Below, piece by piece: positions 11,634-19,876 of a DNA stretch of 64,000 nucleotides. The notes below the pieces were generated by a model. It did no database searches. It was not told the origin of the DNA and worked only from the letters and a program-made list of their open reading frames with translations. The stretch is from assembly GCA_944384125.1 (NCBI GenBank), contig CALWSF010000004.1, positions 1-64,000 on the forward strand. Reading direction: 5' to 3'. How positions within the stretch are numbered: the stretch's first letter is position 1; each line of letters starts with the position of its first letter. This stretch comes from an uncultured Lachnospiraceae bacterium. Lineage in GTDB: Bacteria > Bacillota > Clostridia > Lachnospirales > Lachnospiraceae. The position numbers were made by a program, and so were the translations under genes.

Positions 11634-11692
11634 AAATCAGGATCCCTTTCGGGTGTTTCGGGACAGGCCGTACATCCGGGAGGGATTTTTAA
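11634..11692 (+). terminator. Possible guaB terminator
   Basis: Arms ATCCCT (11642-11647) and AGGGAT (11681-11686), flanked by AAAAATC on the left and TTTTTAATT on the right, could form a hairpin ending in a T-run. The loop is long and the fit imperfect. Confidence 0.4.
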
Positions 11693-11798
11693 TTGCGCGT
11701 TTTCTGTTTTTACATGCGGGACGGGGAAAATTTTAAAGTGAAAGGGGGAAGAATATAATCAGGGCGTCTGATTGGCCCGAACAGAGAGGAGAATGAAA

Positions 11799-12677
11799 AT
11801 GACAAAGGGAAAGTCGGAGCCCGGCAGGGTATCAGGACGGGGAATGGTAAGGGATGCAGGCTTTATCCTTGCCGGAGCAGTGGTTTTTGGAATAGGGATG
11901 CAGGCTTTTATTAAGCCGGCCAATATTGCGCCGGGAGGAGCAGCGGGAATTGCACTGCTGCTGAGCCATATAACGGGATTTCCGGTGGGAGCTCTGATGC
12001 TGGCTGTTAATATTCCGCTTCTGATTCTGGCATGTTTTTATCTGGATCGGAGATTTGCGGCGGCCACAGCGGGAGTCAGCCTTGTGACATCTGTTATTCT
12101 GGATGGTGTGGTGGCGCCTGTCTGCCCGGTTTACGACGGGGATCGGCTTCTAAGCAGCCTGTACGGTGGTGTTCTTGTGGGAGTCGGGATGGCCCTTGTT
12201 TTTTTAACCGGTGCTACTACGGGCGGGACTGATATCGTGGGGTGCATTCTTCAGAAAAAAAAGCCGCACATGTCAATAGGAAGAGCGCTTCTTCTGACGG
12301 ACAGTGTAATTCTGGCTCTTTCAGTTCCTGTTTTCGGAGATATGGAAGCGGCGCTGCTGGGACTGATTGCCCTTTTTGCGCAGACAAGAGTAATGGATTC
12401 CATTCTGTACGGAATGAATGTCAGCAGTATGGCTGCGGTAGTGACGAAACATTCGGATGCAATTGCCGCAAGAATTATCTGTGAGCTGAACCGTACGGCT
12501 ACTGTGGTTCCTGCCCGGGGGGCGTTCAGCGGGGGAGAGACGGAAATCTTGATCTGTACGGTACCGAAAAATCAGTTCGGAAAGCTGAGCCGGATTGTCC
12601 ATGATGAGGATTCGCAGGCTTTCATGATGACGGCGGAAACATCAGAGGTACACGGGGAAGGCTTTAAAGAATTCTGA
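11799..12677 (+). CDS. YitT-family membrane protein (first of two)
   Basis: The 292-residue protein has five or six membrane helices (about residues 18-200), the YitT_membrane (DUF161) domain with signatures PANIAPGGAAGIALLL and FLTGATTGGTDIVG. A soluble C-terminal DUF2179 domain follows (about 215-290: VVPARGAFSGGETEILICTVP). The function of the family is not settled. The ATG at 11799 lies seven bases after AGAGGAG; an ATG two codons upstream is too close to that site. A paralogue with a somewhat different sequence is at 24966. Confidence 0.88.
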   Translation: MTKGKSEPGRVSGRGMVRDAGFILAGAVVFGIGMQAFIKPANIAPGGAAGIALLLSHITGFPVGALMLAVNIPLLILACFYLDRRFAAATAGVSLVTSVILDGVVAPVCPVYDGDRLLSSLYGGVLVGVGMALVFLTGATTGGTDIVGCILQKKKPHMSIGRALLLTDSVILALSVPVFGDMEAALLGLIALFAQTRVMDSILYGMNVSSMAAVVTKHSDAIAARIICELNRTATVVPARGAFSGGETEILICTVPKNQFGKLSRIVHDEDSQAFMMTAETSEVHGEGFKEF

Positions 12678-12685
12678 GTGAAGTC

Positions 12686-12727
12686 TTGTGGAAAATTCTG
12701 TCATACGGTATAATAATCTATTATACC
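12686..12727 (+). promoter_or_regulatory. Promoter of the nusB-recN cluster with palindrome over the -10 box
   Basis: TTGTGG at 12686-12691, a 17-bp spacer and TATAAT at 12709-12714 form a good promoter. The -10 box lies inside a perfect inverted repeat: GGTATAATA (12707-12715), three bases, TATTATACC (12719-12727). The opposite strand therefore also reads TATAAT. A second hairpin in the leader pairs TCCGGCA (12734-12740) with TGCCGGA (12758-12764). Confidence 0.72.
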
Positions 12728-12805
12728 TGAATATCCGGCACTGGCAGACAGGAGAAATGCCGGAAAAACAGACAGGATGAGACGTATGAGTCAGGAGGAA
12801 ATGAT

Positions 12806-13249
12806 ATGACCAGAAGAGAACTCAGGGAGCACTGTTTCAAGCTGCTTTTCTGTGCCGATTTTTATCCGGCAGAGGAGACAAAAGAACAGATGGAACAGTA
12901 TTTTACGGAACCGCAGGAAGAGGAGGATGTTCCGGACGGAGTGGGAGAGATTTTGCACAGTCCGGCGCTGGATGTGTTTGACGGCGGCTATGTAAGGACA
13001 AAGGTTGGGAATATCATTGAGAAAATTCCTGAGCTTGATGCAGCAATCAATGAGATTGCCAGAGGATGGACCACCAGAAGAATGGGAAAAGTGGAGCTGA
13101 CAATCCTGCGCCTTGCGCTTTATGAAATCCGTTATGATCCGGATGTTCCGGAAAAGGTAGCCATCAATGAGGCGGTAGAGCTGGCCAAAAAGTTTGGCGG
13201 AGATGATGCGCCTTCTTTTGTCAACGGAATTCTGGCAAAGCTGGTGTGA
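12806..13249 (+). CDS. nusB: Transcription antitermination factor NusB
   Basis: This 147-residue, mostly helical protein starts [15 protein letters not shown] as NusB proteins do. It holds the conserved segments [25 protein letters not shown] and [26 protein letters not shown]. NusB binds boxA RNA with NusE (S10) and prevents premature termination in rRNA operons. It heads the cluster and ends 3 bp before xseA. The start is set by AGGAGGAAATGAT. Confidence 0.96.
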   Translation: MTRRELREHCFKLLFCADFYPAEETKEQMEQYFTEPQEEEDVPDGVGEILHSPALDVFDGGYVRTKVGNIIEKIPELDAAINEIARGWTTRRMGKVELTILRLALYEIRYDPDVPEKVAINEAVELAKKFGGDDAPSFVNGILAKLV

Positions 13250-13252
13250 TAA

Positions 13253-14473
13253 ATGGCAGGCGTATACTCGGTATCTCAGGTCAATGCCTATATAAAAAAT
13301 ATGTTTGCGCAGGATTTTGCGCTCAGCCGGATTGCAGTGAAGGGAGAGGTTTCCAACTGTAAGTACCACACATCCGGACATATCTATTTTACCCTTAAGG
13401 ACGGGATGGGAGCGATGCAGGCTGTCATGTTTGCCAGCCGCAGAAGAGGCCTCAGATTTCAGCTTTCCGAGGGGCAGCAGGTCATCGTGAAGGGAAGCAT
13501 TGAGGTGTATGAGCGGGACGGGAGATATCAGCTCTATGCATCTGAGATCACGCTGGACGGGACAGGGGATCTCTTCCGCCGGTTTGAGAAGCTGCGCAAT
13601 GAGCTGGAGGAAATGGGAATGTTTGCGCCTGAGTACAAGCAGCCCATTCCGAGATACGCGCGGACGGTTGGGATCGTGACGGCCCCGACGGGGGCAGCTA
13701 TCCGGGATATTATTAATATTGCAGGCAGGCGGAACCCGTATGTGCAGCTGATTTTGTGTCCTGCCCTCGTACAGGGAGAAGGGGCAGCTCCCAGCATTGT
13801 CAGAGCGATTGAGAGACTGGATGCCATGGGAACGGATGTGATGATTGTCGGCCGCGGCGGCGGATCCATTGAGGATTTATGGGCTTTTAATGAGGAAGCG
13901 GTAGCGCGGGCTGTTTTTGCCTGCCATACACCGGTCATATCTGCTGTGGGCCATGAGACAGATGTGACGATCGTTGATTATGTGGCTGATCTCAGGGCTC
14001 CTACACCGTCAGCAGCAGCTGAGCTGGCGGTATTTGACTATGCTCTTTTTGAGGAGCAGAGAGATGCTTTCAGAGAAAAGCTGGAAAAGGGCATGCGCCG
14101 GCGTCTGGAGCGTTCACAGTCATACCTGGAAAGATGCAGACTGATGCTGCAGTATCACAATCCGCAGAGGGAGCTCAACAACAGAAGACAGCGCCTGACA
14201 GATATACAGGACAGTCTGGAACGCCTGGCGCAGCAGAAAATTCTGGAATGCCGTCACAGGCTTGCGCTGGCAGGAGGCCGTCTGGATGCCCTCTCCCCTC
14301 TTAAAAAGATAAGCGGCGGCTTTGGTTTCCTGACGGACCCGGAGGGAAAGAAAATTGAGTCAGCCGGCAGTGTGGTGCCCGGAGATCGGATTGAGATTCG
14401 CGTGCGGGACGGACGGATTGAGGCTGAGGCAAAAAGCGTGGAAATATGGAAGGATGGGTACAAAAAAGGATGA
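13253..14473 (+). CDS. xseA: Exodeoxyribonuclease VII large subunit
   Basis: The 406-residue subunit has the N-terminal OB fold (VKGEVSNCKYHTSGHIYFTLKD, residues 23-45). A catalytic domain follows (GIVTAPTGAAIRDI, VGRGGGSIEDLWAFNEE, SAVGHETDVTIVDYVADLRAPTPSAAAEL), then a long coiled-coil region from about 265. With XseB it degrades single-stranded DNA to oligonucleotides in both directions. It follows nusB closely and its stop overlaps the xseB start. It is somewhat shorter than E. coli XseA but normal for Firmicutes. Confidence 0.96.
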   Translation: MAGVYSVSQVNAYIKNMFAQDFALSRIAVKGEVSNCKYHTSGHIYFTLKDGMGAMQAVMFASRRRGLRFQLSEGQQVIVKGSIEVYERDGRYQLYASEITLDGTGDLFRRFEKLRNELEEMGMFAPEYKQPIPRYARTVGIVTAPTGAAIRDIINIAGRRNPYVQLILCPALVQGEGAAPSIVRAIERLDAMGTDVMIVGRGGGSIEDLWAFNEEAVARAVFACHTPVISAVGHETDVTIVDYVADLRAPTPSAAAELAVFDYALFEEQRDAFREKLEKGMRRRLERSQSYLERCRLMLQYHNPQRELNNRRQRLTDIQDSLERLAQQKILECRHRLALAGGRLDALSPLKKISGGFGFLTDPEGKKIESAGSVVPGDRIEIRVRDGRIEAEAKSVEIWKDGYKKG

Positions 14474-14781
14474 GCGGTTCAGACTTTATAATTTCGCCGG
14501 AAAACGGGGAGGATGAGAAAACCTCTGCGGCAAAGAGGAAAAAAAAGGACAGAAAAACGGATAAAGAAGTTGCCGGGAACGGCCTGGATTCTCTTTCCAT
14601 TGAAGAAATGTTTGAGCAGCTGGATGGCATTATCAGGAATCTGGAGGATGGAAACAGCTCCCTGGAGGCTTCTTTTGAATATTATGAGGCGGGAATGCGT
14701 CTCGTCAAAGCGTGCGGACAGAAGATTGACAGGGTTGAAAAGCAGATTTTAGTGCTCAGTGAGCAGGAGGCAGGGGAATGA
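14470..14781 (+). CDS. xseB: Exodeoxyribonuclease VII small subunit
   Basis: The 103-residue product holds the XseB core at about residues 42-97 (LSIEEMFEQLDGIIRNLED, SLEASFEYYEAGMRLV). A basic, Ser/Lys-rich N-terminal extension of about 40 residues is not found in most XseB (70-80 aa). I placed the start at the ATG overlapping the xseA stop (ATGA); an in-frame ATG at 14446 is possible. It is the partner of XseA and is translationally coupled on both sides. Confidence 0.9.
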   Translation: MSGSDFIISPENGEDEKTSAAKRKKKDRKTDKEVAGNGLDSLSIEEMFEQLDGIIRNLEDGNSSLEASFEYYEAGMRLVKACGQKIDRVEKQILVLSEQEAGE

Positions 14782-15668
14782 GAGATATGAAGGAGCTGCT
14801 TTTACAGTATACAAAAGAGACGGAGGATGTGGTATATTCTTACCTTCCGGCTGAAGAAGGGCATCAGAAAAAAGTATTTGAAGCCATGAATTACAGCGTG
14901 AAGGCGGGGGGAAAAAGACTGCGTCCTCTTTTGATGCGGGAGGTGTACCGCCTGTTCGGCGGACATGGCCGGGAGATCGAGCCTATGATGGCCGCTATTG
15001 AGATGATCCACACATCTTCCCTGATCCATGATGATCTGCCATGTATGGACAATGATGAATACCGCCGCGGGAAGAAGACAACATGGGTGGAATATGGCTA
15101 TGACATGGCGGTTCTGGCAGGAGATGCTCTTCTGATCTATGCGGTTGAGACGGCTGCCAAAGCCTATGATATGACGGATGAACCGCTGAGAGTGGGAAAA
15201 TGTATCCGGATTCTGGCAAGAAAAACGGGAATATACGGGATGATCGGCGGACAGACAGTGGATGTGGAGCTTTCAGGCGAGAGGATTCCAAAGGATAAGC
15301 TCGATTTTATATACTGTCTGAAGACAGGGGCGCTTCTGGAAGCCTCCATGGTCATCGGAGCGATAATGGCGGGTGCTTCCGAGGCGGAATGTGCTACTGT
15401 GGAGAGGATGGCGTCAGCGATAGGGCTGGCATTTCAGATTCAGGATGACATCCTCGATGTGACCGGAACCCAGGAGGTGCTGGGAAAACCGGTTCGCAGC
15501 GACGAGAAGAACAGTAAGACAACGTATGTTACAATTGAGGGGATTGAGAAGGCAAAAAGCGATGTGAAAAAGCTGTCGGAGACGGCACTGGATATTCTTT
15601 ACTCCCTTCCCGGAAAAAACGAATTTCTGGAGGAACTGATTCAGCTGCTGATTAACAGGGAAAAATAA
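14778..15668 (+). CDS. ispA: Polyprenyl synthetase (farnesyl/geranyl diphosphate synthase)
   Basis: The 296-residue enzyme has both aspartate-rich motifs: DDLPCMDND near residue 88 and QDDILD near residue 222, with GGKRLRP near residue 41 for IPP binding. It condenses IPP with DMAPP and GPP. The position between xseB and dxs is the standard Firmicutes location of the farnesyl diphosphate synthase gene (yqiD in Bacillus). The start overlaps the xseB stop. Confidence 0.93.
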   Translation: MRDMKELLLQYTKETEDVVYSYLPAEEGHQKKVFEAMNYSVKAGGKRLRPLLMREVYRLFGGHGREIEPMMAAIEMIHTSSLIHDDLPCMDNDEYRRGKKTTWVEYGYDMAVLAGDALLIYAVETAAKAYDMTDEPLRVGKCIRILARKTGIYGMIGGQTVDVELSGERIPKDKLDFIYCLKTGALLEASMVIGAIMAGASEAECATVERMASAIGLAFQIQDDILDVTGTQEVLGKPVRSDEKNSKTTYVTIEGIEKAKSDVKKLSETALDILYSLPGKNEFLEELIQLLINREK

Positions 15669-15768
15669 GGCAGTCGTCAGTAGACCGGCTGTGTGAATGC
15701 CAAAATGCCGTGACAGAATATGAGAAAAGGCCGTCTGCTTTACTGCAGCCTGGAAAAGAGAAACGGAT

Positions 15769-17706
15769 ATGATTTTAGATGAGATAAAAGGACCAGAAGA
15801 TGTTAAAAATCTGGATGAGGGAAAGCTGAAAGAACTGGCGGAGGAGATCCGCAGTTTCCTGATTGACAAAATCAGTCATACCGGTGGTCATCTGGCCTCC
15901 AATCTGGGGGTTGTGGAGCTTACCATCGCTCTGTACAGGGCCTTTGATCTGCCGGAGGATAAAATAATTTGGGACGTGGGACATCAGTCGTACACGCATA
16001 AGATACTGAGCGGAAGAAAAGATAATTTTGACGGACTCCGCCAGTACGGGGGCTTAAGCGGCTTCCCAAAGCGCCGGGAGAGCCCTTTTGATGCATTTGA
16101 CACAGGGCACAGCTCCACATCTATCTCTGCAGGACTTGGTATGGTGCAGGGACGGGATGTGCTGGGAGAGGATTATTCAGTTATTTCTGTAATTGGCGAT
16201 GGGGCGCTGACCGGCGGTATGGCCTATGAAGCGCTGAACAATGCGGGCCGCCTGAAAACAAACTTCATCATTATTCTCAATGACAACAATATGTCCATTT
16301 CGGAGAACGTGGGCGGCATATCAAAATATCTCAGCAATCTGCGGGCTGATGAGGGTTACAATCTCCTCAAGAAAAATGTGGCCGGAACTCTGTCCAGGAT
16401 TCCCATGATAGGGAATGAGCTTGTGGACACGCTTCTCCGGACAAAAAACAGCATCAAACAGCTCCTTATACCGGGAATGTGGTTTGAAAATATGGGAATC
16501 ACATATCTGGGGCCGGTGGACGGCCATGATATAAGGGGACTGACCCGGATTTTTTCGGAGGCGAAAAAGATTCCACATGCGGTTCTGATACACGTTATTA
16601 CAAAGAAAGGAAAGGGATATATACCGGCGGAGCGGAACCCGTCGGCTTTCCACGGAGTGGAGCCCTTTGATGTGCGCACCGGAAAACCTCTGAACAGGAA
16701 AATGTATCCCGGTTACACGGATATATTTTCAAGAGAGCTGTGCCGGCTTGCAGAAACCAATCCGTATATTGTGGCGGTTACGGCTGCCATGCCGGACGGT
16801 ACAGGACTTAAACGGTTTTCCAAGCAGTTTCCGGATCGCTTTTTTGATGTGGGAATTGCGGAGGAGCATGCCGTAACGTCTGCGGCCGGTATGGCTGCTG
16901 CGGGTCTCAGGCCCGTTGTGGCGGTATATTCTTCCTTTTTGCAGAGGGCATACGATCAGATTGTGCATGATGTCTGTATTCAGAATCTTCCGGTTCTGTT
17001 CTGTGTGGATCGGGCGGGACTTGTGGGAAGTGACGGGGAGACACATCAGGGAATATTTGATCTGACGTTTCTGTCATCCATTCCCAATATGAGTGTGATG
17101 GCCCCCAAAAATCTGTGGGAGCTTCAGGAGATGCTGAAATTTGCTTTTAAATATAACGGACCGCTGGCAATCCGGTATCCCAGAGGCCAGGCATACCGGG
17201 GACTTCGGGAGTTTCTGGCCCCTGTGGAGTACGGAAAGAGTGAGATGATATTTGAGGAGAGCGGCACGGCCCTCCTTGCAGTCGGCAGCATGGTCAGCAC
17301 AGCGGAACATATCCGGGAAAAGCTGAAGATGGAAGGACATCCCTGCACTCTCGTCAACGGGCGTTTTATCAAGCCTGTGGACACAGAGGTAGTGGATCGT
17401 CTGGCTGTAAATCACTCAGTAATTATAACGCTGGAGGAAAATGTTCTCCGGGGCGGATACGGGGAGAGGATAACCGGATATGTGCAGAAAAACTATCCGC
17501 ATATTAAAATGATTAATATCGCTCTTCCCGATGCTTATGTGGAGCATGGAAACGTTTCCGTTCTGCGCAGGGATCTGGGAATAGACAGTAATTCGATCCT
17601 GGAACGCCTGCGCCAGGAAGGCCTGTATGCGGGGACAGAAGAGGCCGGAGATGAAAAAGAGGCTGCCGTTTCGGAGAGCCGGGAGAGTACGGAGGAGACA
17701 GAATGA
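15769..17706 (+). CDS. dxs: 1-Deoxy-D-xylulose-5-phosphate synthase
   Basis: This 645-residue thiamine-diphosphate enzyme makes DXP from pyruvate and glyceraldehyde-3-phosphate, the first step of the MEP isoprenoid pathway. Motifs are GHQSYTHKILSGRKD, the TPP motif GDGALTGGMAYEALNNAG...NDN, FDVGIAEEHAVTSAAGMA with the catalytic glutamate, and DRAGLVGSDGETHQG. About 25 residues at the C terminus form an acidic Glu-rich tail. A 100-bp gap with no clear promoter separates it from ispA. The ribosome binding site is weak (GAGAAACGG). Confidence 0.97.
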   Translation: MILDEIKGPEDVKNLDEGKLKELAEEIRSFLIDKISHTGGHLASNLGVVELTIALYRAFDLPEDKIIWDVGHQSYTHKILSGRKDNFDGLRQYGGLSGFPKRRESPFDAFDTGHSSTSISAGLGMVQGRDVLGEDYSVISVIGDGALTGGMAYEALNNAGRLKTNFIIILNDNNMSISENVGGISKYLSNLRADEGYNLLKKNVAGTLSRIPMIGNELVDTLLRTKNSIKQLLIPGMWFENMGITYLGPVDGHDIRGLTRIFSEAKKIPHAVLIHVITKKGKGYIPAERNPSAFHGVEPFDVRTGKPLNRKMYPGYTDIFSRELCRLAETNPYIVAVTAAMPDGTGLKRFSKQFPDRFFDVGIAEEHAVTSAAGMAAAGLRPVVAVYSSFLQRAYDQIVHDVCIQNLPVLFCVDRAGLVGSDGETHQGIFDLTFLSSIPNMSVMAPKNLWELQEMLKFAFKYNGPLAIRYPRGQAYRGLREFLAPVEYGKSEMIFEESGTALLAVGSMVSTAEHIREKLKMEGHPCTLVNGRFIKPVDTEVVDRLAVNHSVIITLEENVLRGGYGERITGYVQKNYPHIKMINIALPDAYVEHGNVSVLRRDLGIDSNSILERLRQEGLYAGTEEAGDEKEAAVSESRESTEETE

Positions 17707-18512
17707 AAGAGCGATTGGATGTTCTTCTGGTAAAAAGGGGACTGGCCGAGTCCCGGGAAAAGGCAAAGGCAATTATTATGTCCGGTATTGTCTATGTGGA
17801 TGATCAGAAGGAGGACAAGGCGGGAACCGCCTTTGAAGATACGGTCCGGATTGAGGTCAGAGGATCTGCGCTTCGATATGTGAGCCGCGGAGGACTGAAG
17901 CTTGAAAAAGCGGTGGATGAGTTCGGCCTGTCTCTGAATGGCTGTGTATGTATGGATGTGGGGGCCTCCACAGGTGGTTTTACAGACTGCATGCTTCAGA
18001 ATGGTGCCGTAAAGGTTTTTTCTGTGGATGTCGGGCATGGGCAGCTGGCATGGAAGCTGCGGAACGATCCCCGGGTGGTGTGCATGGAGAAAATCAATAT
18101 CCGGTATGTCACGCCGGAGGAAATAGGAGAGGCAGTGGACTTTGCCTCCATTGATGTGTCATTTATTTCCCTGACAAAGGTTCTGGGGCCTGTCAGGGAA
18201 ATTCTGAAACCGGGAGGACAGGTTGTGGCTCTTATTAAGCCTCAGTTTGAGGCCGGCCGTGAGAAAGTAGGAAAAAAAGGTGTGGTAAGGGAGAAGAGCA
18301 CACATCTTGAGGTAATCCGGAAGGTTATATCCTATGCGGAGAGCCTGAGTTTCTCTGTTTTAAATCTGGATTATTCTCCCATCAAAGGACCGGAGGGTAA
18401 CATAGAATATCTTCTTCAGCTGGAAAAGCCCGGGGGAAATTCTTCTGAGAACAGACTGACGGCGGTACCTGAGGAGATAGTAGAGAGAGCACACCTTCAG
18501 CTGGATAAGTAA
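17703..18512 (+). CDS. tlyA: TlyA-family rRNA 2'-O-methyltransferase
   Basis: The 269-residue product has an S4 RNA-binding domain (residues 1-60, RLDVLLVKRGLAESREKAK) and an FtsJ/RrmJ-type SAM methyltransferase domain (VCMDVGASTGGFTDCMLQ near 80, KPQFEAGREKVGKKGVVR near 178). Members methylate rRNA cytidines (TlyA in Mycobacterium); B. subtilis YqxC occupies the same place. The start overlaps the dxs stop by 4 bp. Confidence 0.92.
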   Translation: MKERLDVLLVKRGLAESREKAKAIIMSGIVYVDDQKEDKAGTAFEDTVRIEVRGSALRYVSRGGLKLEKAVDEFGLSLNGCVCMDVGASTGGFTDCMLQNGAVKVFSVDVGHGQLAWKLRNDPRVVCMEKINIRYVTPEEIGEAVDFASIDVSFISLTKVLGPVREILKPGGQVVALIKPQFEAGREKVGKKGVVREKSTHLEVIRKVISYAESLSFSVLNLDYSPIKGPEGNIEYLLQLEKPGGNSSENRLTAVPEEIVERAHLQLDK

Positions 18513-18534
18513 AACGGCACCGGGAGACAGCAAT

Positions 18535-19401
18535 ATGAGAAGTTTTTATTTAATTGTTAACAGGGAAAAACGCAATGCAAAACAGGCTGCGGATCTGATA
18601 ACCGGGTTTCTTCTGGAAAAAGGGTGCGAGTGTGTCTGTCTGGAACGCAATGATGGAATGAGGGAAAAAGATGTTTCCGCCCAGTATCGCTATACAGACA
18701 GAAATATGGTTCCGCCGGAAACAGAATGTGTGATCTGTCTTGGCGGGGACGGAACACTGATACAGGCTGCCAGAGATCTGGCAGGACGCCGTCTTCCGCT
18801 GTTTGGAATAAATATGGGACATCTGGGATATCTGACCCAGATTGGCCGGGAAGAGGATATTATACCGGCCATGGAGGAACTGATAAACGATCACTATCGT
18901 CTTGAGTCCCGAATGATGCTGAACGGCCGGGTAATTTCCGGGGGAAAAACGGTAGCCGAGGATATTGCGCTTAATGATATTGTGCTTACCCGGATGGGAA
19001 TAGATGCTTTTCGGTTTAATTTATATGTAAATGAACAGCTTTTCAATGAATATTCGGCAGACGGTATGATTATTGCCACTCCTACGGGTTCTACCGCCTA
19101 TAATCTCTCAGCCGGGGGGCCGATTGCGGCGCCGGAGGCCGAACTTATGCTGCTGACTCCAATCTGCCCCCATACACTTAATTCCCGGAGTATTGTGCTG
19201 GCTCCTGACAATCGGATACGGCTTGCAGTGGAGGTAAAGGGAAGGACTTCCGTATCTATAAGTTTTGACGGGGATACGGTTGTGAATATAAAATCAGGGG
19301 ATCAGATTGAAATTGAGCGGTCGCGTCTGACGACACCTCTGATTCAGCTTAAGCAGGTACCGTTTTTGGAAAATATTCGTAATAAGATGAAACAGATTTA
19401 G
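18535..19401 (+). CDS. nadK: NAD kinase
   Basis: The 288-residue enzyme phosphorylates NAD to NADP. It shows the GGDGTLIQAAR motif (near residue 66), GINMGHLGYL, ALNDIVLTR, and the second conserved motif TPTGSTAYNLSAGGPI near residue 182. It lies 22 bp after tlyA, as in many Clostridia. Confidence 0.96.
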   Translation: MRSFYLIVNREKRNAKQAADLITGFLLEKGCECVCLERNDGMREKDVSAQYRYTDRNMVPPETECVICLGGDGTLIQAARDLAGRRLPLFGINMGHLGYLTQIGREEDIIPAMEELINDHYRLESRMMLNGRVISGGKTVAEDIALNDIVLTRMGIDAFRFNLYVNEQLFNEYSADGMIIATPTGSTAYNLSAGGPIAAPEAELMLLTPICPHTLNSRSIVLAPDNRIRLAVEVKGRTSVSISFDGDTVVNIKSGDQIEIERSRLTTPLIQLKQVPFLENIRNKMKQI

Positions 19402-19416
19402 GAAGAGGGCAGTGCT

Positions 19417-19866
19417 ATGAAGTTGGAACGCCACAGCAAGATAGTGGAACTGATTGGAAAATATGACATAGAGACACAGGAGGAGCTGGCTGAGTATCTG
19501 AACAGAGAAGGGTATAATGTGACGCAGGCGACAGTTTCGAGGGATATACGTGAGCTGAAGCTTTCTAAAATCCAGACCGAGCACGGCGGGCAGAAATACG
19601 CGGTTCTCCATCCTCAGGGCAGTTTCAATGACAAGTACATCCGGATTCTCCACGACAGCTTTCTTTCTATGGATATGGCGCAGAACATACTGGTTATCAA
19701 GACGGTTGCGGGCATGGCGATGGCAGTGGGAGCTGCACTCGATGCCATGAATTTCCCTGAAATTGTAGGCTGTATTGCGGGGGATGATACGGTTATGTGT
19801 GCTGTGAGAACTGTGGACGATACCATTGTGCTTATGGACAAGATAAAAAAACTTATTGCAGCATAG
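19417..19866 (+). CDS. argR: Arginine repressor ArgR/AhrC
   Basis: The 149-residue protein has the winged helix at residues 1-70 (EELAEYLNREGYNVTQATVSRDI) and the oligomerisation/arginine-binding domain at 80-149 (IVGCIAGDDTVMCAVRT, with the GDD arginine-contacting motif). It represses arginine synthesis and activates catabolism. No ARG box was identified in the window. The position between nadK and recN is conserved in Firmicutes. Confidence 0.96.
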   Translation: MKLERHSKIVELIGKYDIETQEELAEYLNREGYNVTQATVSRDIRELKLSKIQTEHGGQKYAVLHPQGSFNDKYIRILHDSFLSMDMAQNILVIKTVAGMAMAVGAALDAMNFPEIVGCIAGDDTVMCAVRTVDDTIVLMDKIKKLIAA

Positions 19867-19876
19867 GGGGGATAAA

